A DNA stretch of 64,000 bases from CAVTOO01 sp963736355 (GCA_963736355.1 CAVTOO010000009.1:124001-188000); one strand, 5' to 3'; positions 10,168-20,241 are shown, counted from the stretch's first letter. The notes: generated by a model from the sequence alone, not told the origin. Program-made: numbers and translations.

Positions 10168-11310
10168 TTAAAGGCCTGCGTGAATGAGCGCCTCGCGCTT
10201 GATCGCGGCGCCGGGGTTTACTTCGTATTCGGCGGTGAGGTTGGGGCCGTCCCATTCGATGCCGTGACCGGGCTTGTCGTCAAATTGCCAGACTCCCTTG
10301 ACGATCGGCAGCGGGGTCTTGGTGGCACCGATTTCATAGAGCGACAGACCAAAGATGTTTTCGATGTGGAGCGCGTTCGGCACAGCGGCGGACAAGTGCG
10401 CCGAAATCTCGATCGAACCATGCGGCGAGAGCTCAATATTGGCGATTTCAGCGAGCGTGGCGATCTTGATCCATTCGGTGACGCCGCCGACCTTCCAGAC
10501 GTCCGGCTGAAGGAAATCGGCAGCCTCGTTGCGCACGTAATTCCAGAACTCGTGGCGGTTGCAGAGCTGCTCGCCCATGGCGACCGGAATGCCGCCGGTG
10601 AGGCGCAGCTGGCGATGGCCGGCGACGTCGTCGGAGAGCAGGGGCTCTTCGATGAACATCGGCGAGACCTCGCTGAGGATCTGGCAGCGTTGGGCAGCCT
10701 CGCCCACGCCCCATTTCTGGTTGGCGTCGAGCATCAGTTGCCGGTTCGTGCCGATCAGTTCGCGCACGGCGCGGCAGCGTGAGATGTCCTCGCGCAGGTC
10801 GCTGCGGCCGACCTTGAGCTTGAAGGCGTTGTAGCCGTCGGCGATGTTGCCCTTGATCTGGGCGACGAGCTGCTCTTCGGTCAGGTGCAGGTTGATCGCG
10901 CTGGCGTAGACGCTGATCGAATTCCGAGCGCCGCCGAGGAGGCGGTGCAGGGGCTCCTTGGCCAGTTTGCCTTTGATGTCCCACAGCGCGATGTCGATGG
11001 CCGACAGCGCCAGCGTGGTCAGGCCAGCCGGACCGGCGGGGTGGCATTCACGCCAGAGCTTTTTCCAGAGTTTTTCGTTGTTGCGCGGATCCTCGCCGAT
11101 GAGGCTCGGGATCAGGTAGCTGTCGATCAGCGCCTTGACCGCCATGATTCCGACGCCAGCCGTCGTGCACCAGCCGGTGCCTTTATGGCCGTCCGTGGTC
11201 TCGATCTCGACCAGCACCAGCTCACGATGCGTCATCGTGATCAGGCTCGAGACCATTTTTTCCCTGAGCGGCAGACGAAAGGCACGGCTTGTAACTTTGC
11301 CGATTTTCAT
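10168..11310 (-). CDS. Enolase-superfamily (mandelate racemase group) sugar-acid dehydratase
   Basis: This 380-residue enzyme has the marks of the mandelate racemase subgroup: the KxK pair in FKLKVGR, metal ligands in LMLDANQKW, FIEEPL and AMGEQL, and the C-terminal His in ELSPHGSIEI. Members abstract the alpha-proton of a sugar acid and usually eliminate water to give a 2-keto-3-deoxy acid. The ATG at 11310 (MKIGKVTSRAFRLPLREKM) is the natural start. Neighbours are a Bug receptor downstream and a D-2-hydroxyacid dehydrogenase upstream, on the same strand, which fits uptake and breakdown of a sugar acid. The substrate cannot be read from sequence alone. Confidence 0.88.
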   Translation of the reverse strand: MKIGKVTSRAFRLPLREKMVSSLITMTHRELVLVEIETTDGHKGTGWCTTAGVGIMAVKALIDSYLIPSLIGEDPRNNEKLWKKLWRECHPAGPAGLTTLALSAIDIALWDIKGKLAKEPLHRLLGGARNSISVYASAINLHLTEEQLVAQIKGNIADGYNAFKLKVGRSDLREDISRCRAVRELIGTNRQLMLDANQKWGVGEAAQRCQILSEVSPMFIEEPLLSDDVAGHRQLRLTGGIPVAMGEQLCNRHEFWNYVRNEAADFLQPDVWKVGGVTEWIKIATLAEIANIELSPHGSIEISAHLSAAVPNALHIENIFGLSLYEIGATKTPLPIVKGVWQFDDKPGHGIEWDGPNLTAEYEVNPGAAIKREALIHAGL

Positions 11311-11467
11311 TGTGTGAATCCTGCGGGCAGTGGAGGTCGCCTGCGCCGGCAGGCGCATGCGGAGCCGCAGTTAAAGGTCTGTGCGATGCAACAGCAAGGG
11401 CCACATACGCAGCCAGCTATGCGTCCCCGAACGTGTCGGACCCCGGACAAAATGCCAACTAGCGACG

Positions 11468-11490
11468 GGCTGCACGGCAACTGTGCAGCC
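11468..11490 (-). terminator. Hairpin downstream of the hydroxyacid dehydrogenase
   Basis: GGCTGCAC (11468-11475) and GTGCAGCC (11483-11490) form a perfect 8-bp stem with a 7-base loop. It lies about 67 bases past the stop of the minus-strand dehydrogenase (11557). There is no strong T-run right after it, so it may be a weak terminator or an operator for the downstream gene starting at 11310. Confidence 0.4.
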
Positions 11491-11556
11491 TGCTGTCACA
11501 AATTGTTTTGCGGTGCAGCAGAGCATTTCAGTTTGTCACAACGAAACTGCACCAGG

Positions 11557-12549
11557 TCATGCGTTTCGATCAATCCGGAGCTTGCAGTGCTGCAGCTCGG
11601 GAATGAGCCAGAGCGGCCGTTCCCCGCGCTCGACACGCTGGATGTTGTCGAACGCATTCCGGAATTTCGGATACTGCGTGTCCCAGATCGGTCCGGCCAT
11701 ATGTGCAGTGAGCACCACGTTCTTCAGCTTGAAAAGCGGATTGTCGGGCGAGGGCGGCTCCTGCTCGAAGACGTCGAGCCCCGCGCCGGCAATCTTACCA
11801 GTGGCAAGCGCGTCATACAGCGTCGGCTCATCGACGACTTCGCCGCGTGCCGTGTTGATGAAATAGGCGGACGTCTTCATGCGCGCGAACTGGTCCTTGC
11901 CGAACATATGATGCGTGCGCGGCGTGAACGGGATGTGCAGGCTGACGAAGTCGGACGTGGCGAGAATCTCGTCGAGCAGGCGGAAACGCACGCCGAGCTG
12001 GCTTTCGGCGTCCTCCGATAGCCGGACAATATCGTAGTACTGGACGTTCATCCCGAACGCCCTTGCGAGACGCGCCGCCTTCTTGCCGATGGTGCCGAGC
12101 CCGACAATGCCGAGCGTGAGGCCTTCAAGCGTGAAGACCTCGGCCGACAGCCCATCGCGCTGCCATCTCGCTGTCGCAACTTCCTCGTGCTGACGAAACA
12201 ATCGGCGCGCCAACGCAAGCATCAGCATGAATGCGTGCTCTGCGACCGGTCCGGAATTCGCGCCGCCGTTGTTGCAGATGGCAACACCCGCGCGTTCGGC
12301 AGCCTCGATATTCGCCTTGTCGTAGCCGGCGCTGATGAGCTGCATCATCTTGAGCGATCGCGCATTGGCATAAAACGCGTCGTCCATCTGCTTGTCGCAA
12401 TAGCCCACGAGGTAATCGGTGTCGCGCAGCACCTCGGCAAAGTCCGTCCCGTTGCGTTCGACGATCCGCACCTGCTCACCCGGAGGCGTTAGCTGGCGCA
12501 TGATCTCAAGGTCATGCATCGGATGCTTGATGAGGGTAATGCGGGGCAA
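11557..12549 (-). CDS. D-isomer-specific 2-hydroxyacid dehydrogenase, copy 1
   Basis: This is an intact 330-residue NAD(P)-dependent dehydrogenase. It has the Rossmann motif GIVGLGTIGKKAARLAR near residue 145, catalytic Arg in NTARGEVV, Glu in FEQEPP and His in LTAHMAGP. The family reduces 2-oxo acids to D-2-hydroxy acids or the reverse (glyoxylate/hydroxypyruvate reductase-like). A LysR gene starts divergently at 12705 and probably regulates it. A second relative, at 43059-44030, shows the same active-site set, so the two may handle different acids. Confidence 0.88.
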   Translation of the reverse strand: MPRITLIKHPMHDLEIMRQLTPPGEQVRIVERNGTDFAEVLRDTDYLVGYCDKQMDDAFYANARSLKMMQLISAGYDKANIEAAERAGVAICNNGGANSGPVAEHAFMLMLALARRLFRQHEEVATARWQRDGLSAEVFTLEGLTLGIVGLGTIGKKAARLARAFGMNVQYYDIVRLSEDAESQLGVRFRLLDEILATSDFVSLHIPFTPRTHHMFGKDQFARMKTSAYFINTARGEVVDEPTLYDALATGKIAGAGLDVFEQEPPSPDNPLFKLKNVVLTAHMAGPIWDTQYPKFRNAFDNIQRVERGERPLWLIPELQHCKLRIDRNA

Positions 12550-12704
12550 GGGCGTCCTTTCTCAGAGTCTGCGTCGCGGAGGCGATGGCTGGTGTGATCG
12601 GCGAGGGCGGCCACATCCCCGAACGATGGGCCAGCGCAAGCCATACCTGAAGACGCAAGCCATTAATTTCAGATATGCTGATCCAGTCATGGCTGGAGGC
12701 GGGC
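12550..12704. promoter_or_regulatory. Divergent promoter region, dehydrogenase / LysR
   Basis: The 155 bases between the divergent starts are the expected binding place of the LysR protein encoded at 12705. I looked for a T-N11-A box. The AT-richer part at about 12661-12680 (ATTAATTTCAGATAT) is the best candidate, but the match is loose. Confidence 0.35.
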
Positions 12705-13655
12705 ATGGATTACGCAGACTGGAAGCTGTTTATCGACGCGAGCGAACTGGGAAGCCTGACGAGGGTTGCCCAGGCTTACGGGACAACGCAGCCGGTGATC
12801 AGCCGCCGGATCGGTGCGCTGGAGCACGAATGCGGCGGTCTGTTGTTCGAGCGCACAGGCCGTGGCGTGATCCTGACCGAGCTTGGCCAGCGTGTCGCGC
12901 CCAAGGTGAGAGCCTGGATGGAGAGCACCGACCAGCTTCTGAACGACGTGCGGACGTCGACGGCGACCCCGACCGGCAAGGTGCGCGTGGCCTGCATTCC
13001 GTCGACGGCGCACCCGCTGATGAGCACGCTCTGCAGGCAGGTGATGGAGCGCTATCCGCAGATCCAGCTCTCAGTCCGCGAGGGGCAGGGATCGTCCCAG
13101 ATCGAGGCCTGGCTGGATGACGGCAGCGTCGATTTCGCCACCCTGTATCGGAACAGTCCGCAGCCCGTAAAGGGCGACACCTATCTGGCAGAGGCATCCA
13201 CCTGGCTCGTCGGCGCCCGTGGCGACTCGCTGACCGCCAAGCCGACCGTTCCGTTCTCAGCGCTCGACAAGCTGCCGCTGGTCCTGTTTTGCCGGCCAAG
13301 CCATTGGCGGCACCATCTGGAACAAATGGCGGCCGAACGCGGCGTGGTGCTGAATGTCGCGGTCGAAGTCGACTCGCTGGGCGTCCAGACGCATCTGGTG
13401 GCGCAGGGCGGCGTCTATGCGCTGCTGGCGTCCTATGCGGTCACTACGGCCGATAAGAATCTCCGCTTGCAGGCGTCACGGCTCGTATCGCCATCGATCG
13501 GCCGCCACGTCGCGCTGGTGGTGTCAAAGCATGCCCAGACGACGCTGGCATGCCAGACCGTGATGCGGCTGGCGCAAGAGATTGGAAAATCCGGCGCCGC
13601 GCAATCGCGCGTGGATGTCAGGCGTCGCAGTTCAGGATCGGCCGTTAAGGATTGA
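12705..13655 (+). CDS. LysR-family transcriptional regulator
   Basis: This 316-residue regulator has an N-terminal winged helix-turn-helix (LFIDASELGSLTRVAQAYGTTQPVISRRIGALE, residues about 7-39) and a periplasmic-binding-protein-like effector domain. The ATG at 12705 is preferred because GGAGG lies at 12695-12699; an in-frame ATG at 12675 would add ten residues without a ribosome site. It is divergent from the 2-hydroxyacid dehydrogenase, the classic layout for a LysR regulator and its target. The effector is probably a metabolite of the sugar-acid pathway encoded next to it (inference). Confidence 0.87.
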   Translation: MDYADWKLFIDASELGSLTRVAQAYGTTQPVISRRIGALEHECGGLLFERTGRGVILTELGQRVAPKVRAWMESTDQLLNDVRTSTATPTGKVRVACIPSTAHPLMSTLCRQVMERYPQIQLSVREGQGSSQIEAWLDDGSVDFATLYRNSPQPVKGDTYLAEASTWLVGARGDSLTAKPTVPFSALDKLPLVLFCRPSHWRHHLEQMAAERGVVLNVAVEVDSLGVQTHLVAQGGVYALLASYAVTTADKNLRLQASRLVSPSIGRHVALVVSKHAQTTLACQTVMRLAQEIGKSGAAQSRVDVRRRSSGSAVKD

Positions 13656-13866
13656 ACGTCGCGCGAGCGGATGGCCGTGGCTCAAACCGTCCAAAAACAC
13701 GGGCGAAATGGCTCAGGGGAACGCTCTGCCGGACGTCCGTCTGGCTATCTCTGATTCGCATAAGACATATTATGGAATATTTTATATATGGCTTTTTATT
13801 CAATGCGATAAATACTGACCACTAGAACGTACTTTAGCGTTCTGGCGGCACTCCAGCGCCGTTGCC

Positions 13867-14661
13867 TCAGGCGCTCACAACCATTCCGTCATAGGCCGGC
13901 TCGACGTTCTCTGGCAGCTGCTGGCGCAGCGCCTCATAGTCCACATCGGCGGTCATGTTGGTGATGATCGCGTGGCGCGGCTTGAGCCGTCCGATCCAGT
14001 CCAGCGCGTCATCCACCGTGAAGTGGCTAGGATGCGGCACAAAGCGCAAGCCGTCGATGACCCAGACATCGAGCCCGGACAGCGCGGCGTGGCTCTCAGC
14101 CGGGATATCGCTGACGTCCGGCGTATAGGCCAGATTGCCGAACCGGAACCCGAGTGCGCGGATATTGCCGTGCTCAAGGATGAAGGCCGAAACCGGTAGG
14201 GCGCCACCCTTCCCCATGATGGTCAGGCTGTCGCCGGCCTCGATGCCGTTCCGCTCCAGGATCGGCGGATAGTCGCTGCCGGGCGGCGTCTCGAAGCAAT
14301 AGCCGAAGCGGGGCACGAGCTGGGTGGCCGTGGCCTGGCTGAGATAGACCGGGATGCGGCTGCGCTGGGCGATGGCGAGCGAACGTAAATCGTCGATGCC
14401 GTGGGTCTGGTCGGCGTGCTCGTGGGTAAACAGCACCGCGTCAAGCCGGTCGACATTGGCGTCGATGAGCTGTTCGCGCAGGTCCGGCGAGGTGTCCACC
14501 AGCACGCGCGTGACGCCGTCAGCCGTGCGTTGCTCGACCAGGACCGAGCAGCGGCGGCGGCGGTTCTTCGGGTTTGACGGATCGCAGGCGCCCCAGCCAA
14601 GCGCCGGCCGCGGCACACCGGCCGATGATCCGCAGCCCAGAATGGTGATGGAGAGCGTCAT
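13867..14661 (-). CDS. Metallo-beta-lactamase-fold hydrolase, PhnP-like
   Basis: This 264-residue protein opens with ITILGCGSSAGVPRPALGWGACDP and has the zinc motif HEHADQTHGIDD near residue 80, plus later metal ligands (DVSDIP, HPSHFT). It resembles PhnP-type cyclic phosphodiesterases; in Hyphomicrobiales it commonly follows metG-tatD, but its substrate is not established. The start is ATG at 14661, overlapping the probable stop of tatD as ATGA. The sequence as given has no in-frame stop between tatD and this gene (see the finding on the read-through). Confidence 0.85.
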   Translation of the reverse strand: MTLSITILGCGSSAGVPRPALGWGACDPSNPKNRRRRCSVLVEQRTADGVTRVLVDTSPDLREQLIDANVDRLDAVLFTHEHADQTHGIDDLRSLAIAQRSRIPVYLSQATATQLVPRFGYCFETPPGSDYPPILERNGIEAGDSLTIMGKGGALPVSAFILEHGNIRALGFRFGNLAYTPDVSDIPAESHAALSGLDVWVIDGLRFVPHPSHFTVDDALDWIGRLKPRHAIITNMTADVDYEALRQQLPENVEPAYDGMVVSA

Positions 14662-15450
14662 GCACGGGCCAGTCTTTCGGGCACTCTTGTGGAACAGACG
14701 AAAGAAATTCTCGGTCGTTTGCTGCGCGATTTCCTCAAACGTCACGCCGCGCACCGTGGCGAGGCGCCTGGCGGTTTCAACCACATAGGCCGGCTCGTTG
14801 CGCTTGCCGCGATACGGCGCGGGCGCAAGGTACGGCGAATCCGTTTCGACGAGAATACGGTCGGCCGGCAATTCGGCGGCGATGGCGCGCAACGCGTCGG
14901 AATTCCCGAACGTCAGAATGCCGGTGAAGCCGACATACAGGCCCAGCGACACGGCCTTCAGCGCCAGTTCGCGGCCGCCGGTGTAGCAATGCAGCACGGC
15001 CGAGAACGCGCCTTGCGCCATTTCTTCTTCGAGAATGCGGCCGGTGTCGGCGTCGGCGTCGCGCGTATGGATGACGAGGGGCAGGCCGGTCGCCCTCGCC
15101 GCGGCGATATGGGTGCGAAAGCCCCGCTCCTGTGCTGCACGTGAGGCCTTCTGGTAGAAATAATCGAGCCCCGCCTCGCCCAGCCCGACGACCTTCGGGT
15201 GTTTCGTCAGCGCGATCAGTTCATCGGCCGGAATTCCGTCTTCTTCGTCGGCCTGATGCGGATGCGTGCCGACCGTGCAGAACACGTTTGGAAAACGCTC
15301 GGCGATGGCAATGAGCGCATCGAACCGCCGCACGCGCGTGGAGATGGTCACGATGCGGCCGACGCCGGCTTCTTCCGCGCGTCGGACCACGTCATCGATT
15401 TCCTCGGCCAGCGCCGGAAAATCCAGATGACAGTGGCTGTCCACGATCAT
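14659..15450 (-). CDS. tatD: TatD-family metal-dependent deoxyribonuclease
   Basis: TatD proteins are TIM-barrel metal hydrolases with 3'-5' DNase activity. Metal ligands are visible in order: HCHLD (residues 6-8), LGEAGLDY, THPHQAD, VIHTRDADADT, LHCYTG and VETDSPYLAP. Start ATG at 15450. As printed, the frame runs on through FHKSARKTGPC into the next gene. If one a is removed near 14693 the end becomes FHKVPERLARA and stops at an ATGA overlap, the usual arrangement; I take that as the real end. It is 5 bases after metG. Confidence 0.85.
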
Positions 15451-15455
15451 CGCGG

Positions 15456-17002
15456 TCAGCTCGCGGTCGGCTCGATATAGCGCGGGAACACAGGCGCGGG
15501 CGCCGGCAGCGTCGTGCCGGGCACAATGCGCTTGTCCAGCGCGGCGAAATCGCGCGCGGTCTCGGCGACGCCGAGAATATCCAGCAGCTTCGCCGACGCC
15601 GCCGGCATGACGGGCTGCGCCAGAATAGCCACCTTCCGGATGATCTCGGCGGTGACGTAAAGCACTGTTTTCTGCCGCGCCGGATCGGTCTTGGCGAGCG
15701 CCCAGGGCGCCTCGCCCGCGAAATAGCGGTTGGCCTCGGCGACCACGGCCCAGACCGCATTGAGCATCTGATGAAGCTGTTGCGTTTTCATCGCGTCGCG
15801 CGACAGCGTAATCATGTCGTCGGCCTGCTTCAGGATCGCCTTGTCGGCATCGCTGAAAGCCCCCGGCTCCGGCAACACGCCGCCGCACGCCTTGCCGATC
15901 ATCGTCAGCGAGCGTTGCGCGAGGTTGCCGAGATCGTTGGCGAGATCGGCGTTGGTGCGCGCGACGATCGCCTCGTGATTGTAGTTGCCGTCCTGCCCGA
16001 ACGGCACTTCGCGCAGGAAGAAATAACGCAGCTGATCGACGCCGTACTGATCCGCAAGCGTGAACGGATCGACGACGTTGCCGACCGACTTCGACATTTT
16101 CTCGCCGCGGTTGAACAGGAAGCCGTGGCTGAACACGCGCTTCTGCACCTCGATGCCAGCCGACATCAGGAATGCAGGCCAATAGACCGCATGAAAACGC
16201 ACGATGTCCTTGCCGATCACGTGCAGATCGGCCGGCCAGTATTTCTTGAAGCGTCTCGCTGTCCGTGTCCGGATAGCCGACGCCGGTCAGATAATTCGTC
16301 AGCGCATCGACCCACACATACATCACGTGCTGCTCATCGTCCGGCACGCGCACGCCCCAGTCGAAGTTTGTGCGTGACACCGAAAGATCCTGCAGGCCGC
16401 CACGCACGAAACTCGCGACTTCGTTCATGCGCTCGCGCGGCAGTACGAAATCCGGAATCTTCTCGAAGAGATCGAGCAGCTTCTGCTGGTAGGCCGAGAG
16501 CTTGAAGAAATAGCTTTCTTCCTCCACCCACTCGACCGGTGTGTTGGTTGGGCCGCGCCGTACCTTGTCTTCGCCGACGGTTGTCTCGGACTCGTGCGTA
16601 ATACGCTTCGTCGCGCACCGAATACCAGCCGGCATATTTCGACAGGTAAATGTCGCCGTTCGCCTTCATTTTCTCCCAGATCACCTGGGACGCACGATGA
16701 TGGTCCTTTTCCGTCGTGCGGATGAAGCGATCATGCGAACAGTTGAGCTTCTCGGCCATCGCCTGGAAGAACGGCACGTTGCGCTCGACGAGTTCGCGCG
16801 GCGTGATCTTCTCGCGCGCGGCCGTCTGCACCATCTTCAAGCCGTGCTCGTCGGTGCCGGTCATGAAGAAGACGTCATAGCCATCGAGGCGCTGAAAGCG
16901 CGCAATCGCATCCGACGCGATCAACTCATAGGCGTGGCCGATATGCGGCTTGCCGTTCGGATAGGAAATGGCTGTGGTGATGTAGTAGTGCGGACGGGAC
17001 AT
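15456..17002 (-). CDS. metG: Methionyl-tRNA synthetase (two frame breaks)
   Basis: MetG charges tRNA-Met and is essential. The class I signatures are present: HIGH-type PHIGHAYE near residue 20 and KMSKS in GEKMSKSVGN (about 16070-16100 on the minus strand). The N-terminal part (17002-16600) begins YYITTAISYPNGKPH. The middle part (about 16570-16250) has VEWVEEESYFFKLSAYQQ and FDWGVRVPDDEQHVMYVWVDALTNYL. The last part, from WPADLHVIGKDI on, runs in a third frame to the stop. Breaks are near 16600 and 16245. Because the gene is essential and all parts are well conserved, errors in the sequence are the likely cause. Confidence 0.92.
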
Positions 17003-17141
17003 GAGCTGATCTTTTTACGGTGCGCGTTGGATAAGGAAAGCAGGCAATATTCGAGTGAGCGTCACATCGAAGCGAGGTGACGTCGCATGGCCTGAGACAT
17101 TTGTACCAACAGCATCGTGCCCATAAGCCTGAACAACCGCG

Positions 17142-18170
17142 TTAACGCGCCACCTCGGCCAGAAGCCCAAACGCCGAAAACACGAAAGGTTTTCGGTCAA
17201 GATTGAAGGATTCCGTCTCCCGGGCGGTGCGGCTGATCTTTTCCCATACCTCCGACACCTTCGCAAGGCGCGGCAGATCGACATTCTCGGTCCGCAGCCG
17301 CTGCGACAGCCAGCGGTCGAGGGCGTCCACCAGCACCGTAAAGCTCGCCCGGTCGGTGCCGCCCACCTGTTCGCTCAGCGCATGCAACTCGCGCATGTTG
17401 GTTTGCGGCAGGGCTTCCAGCAACCCGGCAATTCGCTTGTGAACTCCCAGCGCCTCGCCCTCGAGCAGCATCAGCGCGCGCGCGACGCTGCCCTCCGAGA
17501 CGGCCGCGGCTTCACGGACAGCTGCCTCGGTTGAGCTGCGGCCGGTCACGGACGCCGCCGCCTTCCCCGTCTGCTCCTCGGTCAGCGGACGCAGCAGCAG
17601 CTTGCGGCAGCGCGACTGGATCGTGGCCAGAACGCGCGCCGGGGCGTGACTGACAAGCAGGAACAGCGTGCGCGGCGGCGGTTCTTCCAAAATCTTCAGC
17701 AGCGCGTTGGGCGCTTCGGGCCATTTCAGTTCGTCGACGCTGTCGACGATGCAGACGCGCCAGCCGGCAACCGCCGCCGTCGAGCCGAAAAACGGAACGG
17801 TCTCGCGAACCTGATCGACGGTGATCACGGTGCGCAGCGTGCCGGAATCCCCGGCGGTTCGTTCAAGCGACAGCACGCCGCCATGCGTCCGCGTCACGAG
17901 CTGACGCGCGACCGGATGTTCGTCCGGCACGTTGAGCGAGGTCGCCTTCTGAACCTCGGCGCTTGCCGGATCGCCATGCGCCAGCACGAACCGCGCAAGG
18001 CGCCAGGCCAGCGTTGCCTTGCCGATGCCGCGTGGGCCGCCGATCAGCCACGCATGCGGCATGCGTCCGCTGCGATACGCTTCGAGCAAGCCCGCTTCGG
18101 CCTCCTCGTGACCGAACAGAGCCGTTGTTTCGCGCGGATGCGGGATTTCGAAATCGTCCTCGTCGCTCAT
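17142..18170 (-). CDS. holB: DNA polymerase III delta' subunit
   Basis: This 342-residue AAA+ protein belongs to the clamp-loader delta' family: Walker A GGPRGIGKATLAWRLARF near 40-57, the VDSVDELKWPEAPNALLKILEEPP stretch (Walker B and box VI region) and SRCRKLLLRPLTEEQ. It helps load the sliding clamp on DNA. The start at 18170 overlaps the tmk stop as ATGA, so the two are coupled. A longer in-frame extension upstream is antisense-like read-through inside tmk and is rejected. Confidence 0.9.
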   Translation of the reverse strand: MSDEDDFEIPHPRETTALFGHEEAEAGLLEAYRSGRMPHAWLIGGPRGIGKATLAWRLARFVLAHGDPASAEVQKATSLNVPDEHPVARQLVTRTHGGVLSLERTAGDSGTLRTVITVDQVRETVPFFGSTAAVAGWRVCIVDSVDELKWPEAPNALLKILEEPPPRTLFLLVSHAPARVLATIQSRCRKLLLRPLTEEQTGKAAASVTGRSSTEAAVREAAAVSEGSVARALMLLEGEALGVHKRIAGLLEALPQTNMRELHALSEQVGGTDRASFTVLVDALDRWLSQRLRTENVDLPRLAKVSEVWEKISRTARETESFNLDRKPFVFSAFGLLAEVAR

Positions 18171-18844
18171 GCCGGCGATGCCTGCTTCAGGCGCGCCAGT
18201 TCGGCGAAGCGAATGGTCATGAAAGACCAGATGCGTGTGGCGACCTCGTCTTGCGCGGAGGAGGCATCGATCAGCGCGCAGCGGGCCGGGTTGTCCTTGG
18301 CAAGCTGCACGAAGGCGGCACGCAGCTCCTGGTGAAACTCGATGCTTTCCTGCTCGAAGCGATCGGCTTCGGTTGCGCCGCGCCGTTTGGCTGCGCGAGC
18401 CATGCCGAGTTCGGCCGGCACGTCGAGGACGAATGTCAGATCGGGTTTCAGATTGTCGATGGTGACGCGCTCCAGCGCATTGAGGAGATGCGGATCGACA
18501 TTGCCGAGCTGGCCCTGATAGACGCGCGTGGAATCGGAGAAGCGGTCGCACAGCACCCAGATGCCCGCCGCCAGCGCCGGCGCGATGACGGTGTGAACAT
18601 GATCGTCGCGCGCCGCGGCAAACAGCAGCGTTTCTCCGTCCGGGCCCAGGAGCTTGCCCATGCCCGACAGCAGCACGTGACGGATGGCTTCAGCGCCCGG
18701 CGATCCGCCGGGCTCGCGCGTGGTGATCGTGCGGATTCCGGCCGCCTGTAGCTTTGCTTCCAGGAGTTTGATCTGGGTCGATTTGCCAGACCCCTCGCCG
18801 CCTTCGAAGCTGATGAATCGGCCGCGCTTGGTTTTCTCAGCCAT
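18167..18844 (-). CDS. tmk: Thymidylate kinase
   Basis: Intact 225-residue kinase that phosphorylates dTMP to dTDP. P-loop FEGGEGSGKSTQIKLL (residues 13-28), the DR(F/Y) motif in VLCDRFSDSTRVYQG, and the LID region AKRRGATEADRFE are all present. It overlaps holB by four bases and follows dacC on the same strand, the conserved order dacC-tmk-holB-metG. Confidence 0.95.
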   Translation of the reverse strand: MAEKTKRGRFISFEGGEGSGKSTQIKLLEAKLQAAGIRTITTREPGGSPGAEAIRHVLLSGMGKLLGPDGETLLFAAARDDHVHTVIAPALAAGIWVLCDRFSDSTRVYQGQLGNVDPHLLNALERVTIDNLKPDLTFVLDVPAELGMARAAKRRGATEADRFEQESIEFHQELRAAFVQLAKDNPARCALIDASSAQDEVATRIWSFMTIRFAELARLKQASPA

Positions 18845-18850
18845 CGCGCG

Positions 18851-20141
18851 CTACAGTTTGATGACGGAGCGAATGAGTCCGACGAAGAACTCGCTGGCAC
18901 CGTCGAAGGCGCGACCGGTGAGCGAGCCGGTCTCCACGGTGTCGTTTGTATAGAGCGGGGTTTCAAGCGCGACATTGGTGCCACGCAAGACTTCTCAGGA
19001 CGCCGATCTGCTGGCCCGGCTTGACCGGCGCGGGGATCGGCCCCTGATAAACGATGCGAGCGACAACCTTGTCGTTGGAGTTCTTCTGGACCATCACCAT
19101 AACGGTCTGCGGGCTATACAACGCGACGGAGCTCGACGTGCCGCCAAACACCTTGGCCTGACCGATCGGCTGGTTCGCAGCGAACAGCGGCTTCTTCTCG
19201 AAATTGCGGAAGCCCCATTCGAGAATCTTCTTCGCTTCGGTGGCGCGATCGTCGGGATCGTCCATGCCGTTGACGACCACGATCAGGCGCATGTTGTTGC
19301 GCAAGGCGGAGCCGACCATGCCGTAGCCGCCCTCCTTCGTCATGCCGGTTTTGAAGCCGTCGGCGCCTTCCATCATCAAAAGCAATGGATTGCGATTGAA
19401 CTGACGGATCTTGTTCCAGGTGAACTCGCGTTCGCCGAAGATCTTGTAGAATTCCGGATAGGTGCGGATGATGTGCCGCGCGAGAATTGAAAGCTCGCGG
19501 GCCGACATCAGGTTCGCAGGGTCCGGCAAGCCGCTCGAATTGCCGAATGTCGAGGTCGCCAGTCCGATAGCGCGGGCGCGCTCCGTCAGCTTGGCGGCAA
19601 AGCCGCTTTCGCTGCCGCCCAGCGCTTCCGCCATGATCATGCAGGAATCGTTGCCGCTCTGCACGATGGCGCCATAGAGCAGATCCTGCACCGGCACGCT
19701 GCTGTTGATGGCCGCGAACATGGTCGAGCCGCCGGACGGCGCTCCACCCTTGCGCCAGGCGTTTTCGCTGACGCGAAACTCATCGGTGAGCTTGATGCGG
19801 CCGGCCTTGAGTTCGTTGAAGACGTACTCGACCGTCATCAACTTCATCATGCTGGACGGTGGCGCGAGCTGGTCGGCGTTCTTCTCGAACAGGACGCTGC
19901 CGCTTTCGGCATCGATCAGGATCGCCATGGGCGCGTCGGTCTGGAATCCGGCGTTCTCTTCTTTTTTCGGAGCGCCCTGCACGCTTTGGTTCGCGGCGAA
20001 GGCCGCCCCGGCCATGGTCAGCAGAACAACGGCAAACAGCGCATGCAGCGCCGTGCGCCGGTCACGGACCGTCGCAACGACCGATGCAAGCACGGACATA
20101 TTCGAATTCGCAGACATGGCCGGAATCTTGGGGGCGCGCAC
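18851..20141 (-). CDS. dacC: D-alanyl-D-alanine carboxypeptidase, PBP5/6 type (one insertion)
   Basis: Penicillin-binding DD-carboxypeptidase that trims the terminal D-Ala from peptidoglycan stem peptides in the periplasm. A signal peptide (LHALFAVVLLTMAGAAFAA) is followed by the three active-site motifs: SxxK in PPSSMMKLM, SxN in VQSGNDS and KTG in DGFKTGMT. Near 18995 one extra a changes the frame. Without it the protein continues VLRGTNVALETPLYTND to a stop at 18851 after RSVIKL, giving the usual membrane-anchoring C-terminal helix. GTG at 20141 has AGGGAG upstream; ATG at 20117 is the alternative start. Confidence 0.9.
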
Positions 20142-20241
20142 GGGATGCTCCCTGTTGGCAGCGTTGTAACAAAGCTGCCGCGCCGAAACAACGCAGAACG
20201 CAGGGATTTCAACGCCTTAAAGGCTCAAAAGAGCGTGCGGA

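Noticed and set aside
13656..13866. The AT-rich segment near 13755-13820 as an attachment site or promoter
   Set aside because: It lies between convergent genes and has no repeat partner. A small hairpin at 13825-13842 has only 5 bp, too weak to call.
13867..16635. A 922-residue frame spanning metG, tatD and the MBL gene
   Set aside because: It joins three known separate families. The frame is open only because of likely base insertions; gene starts and ATGA overlaps are visible inside it.
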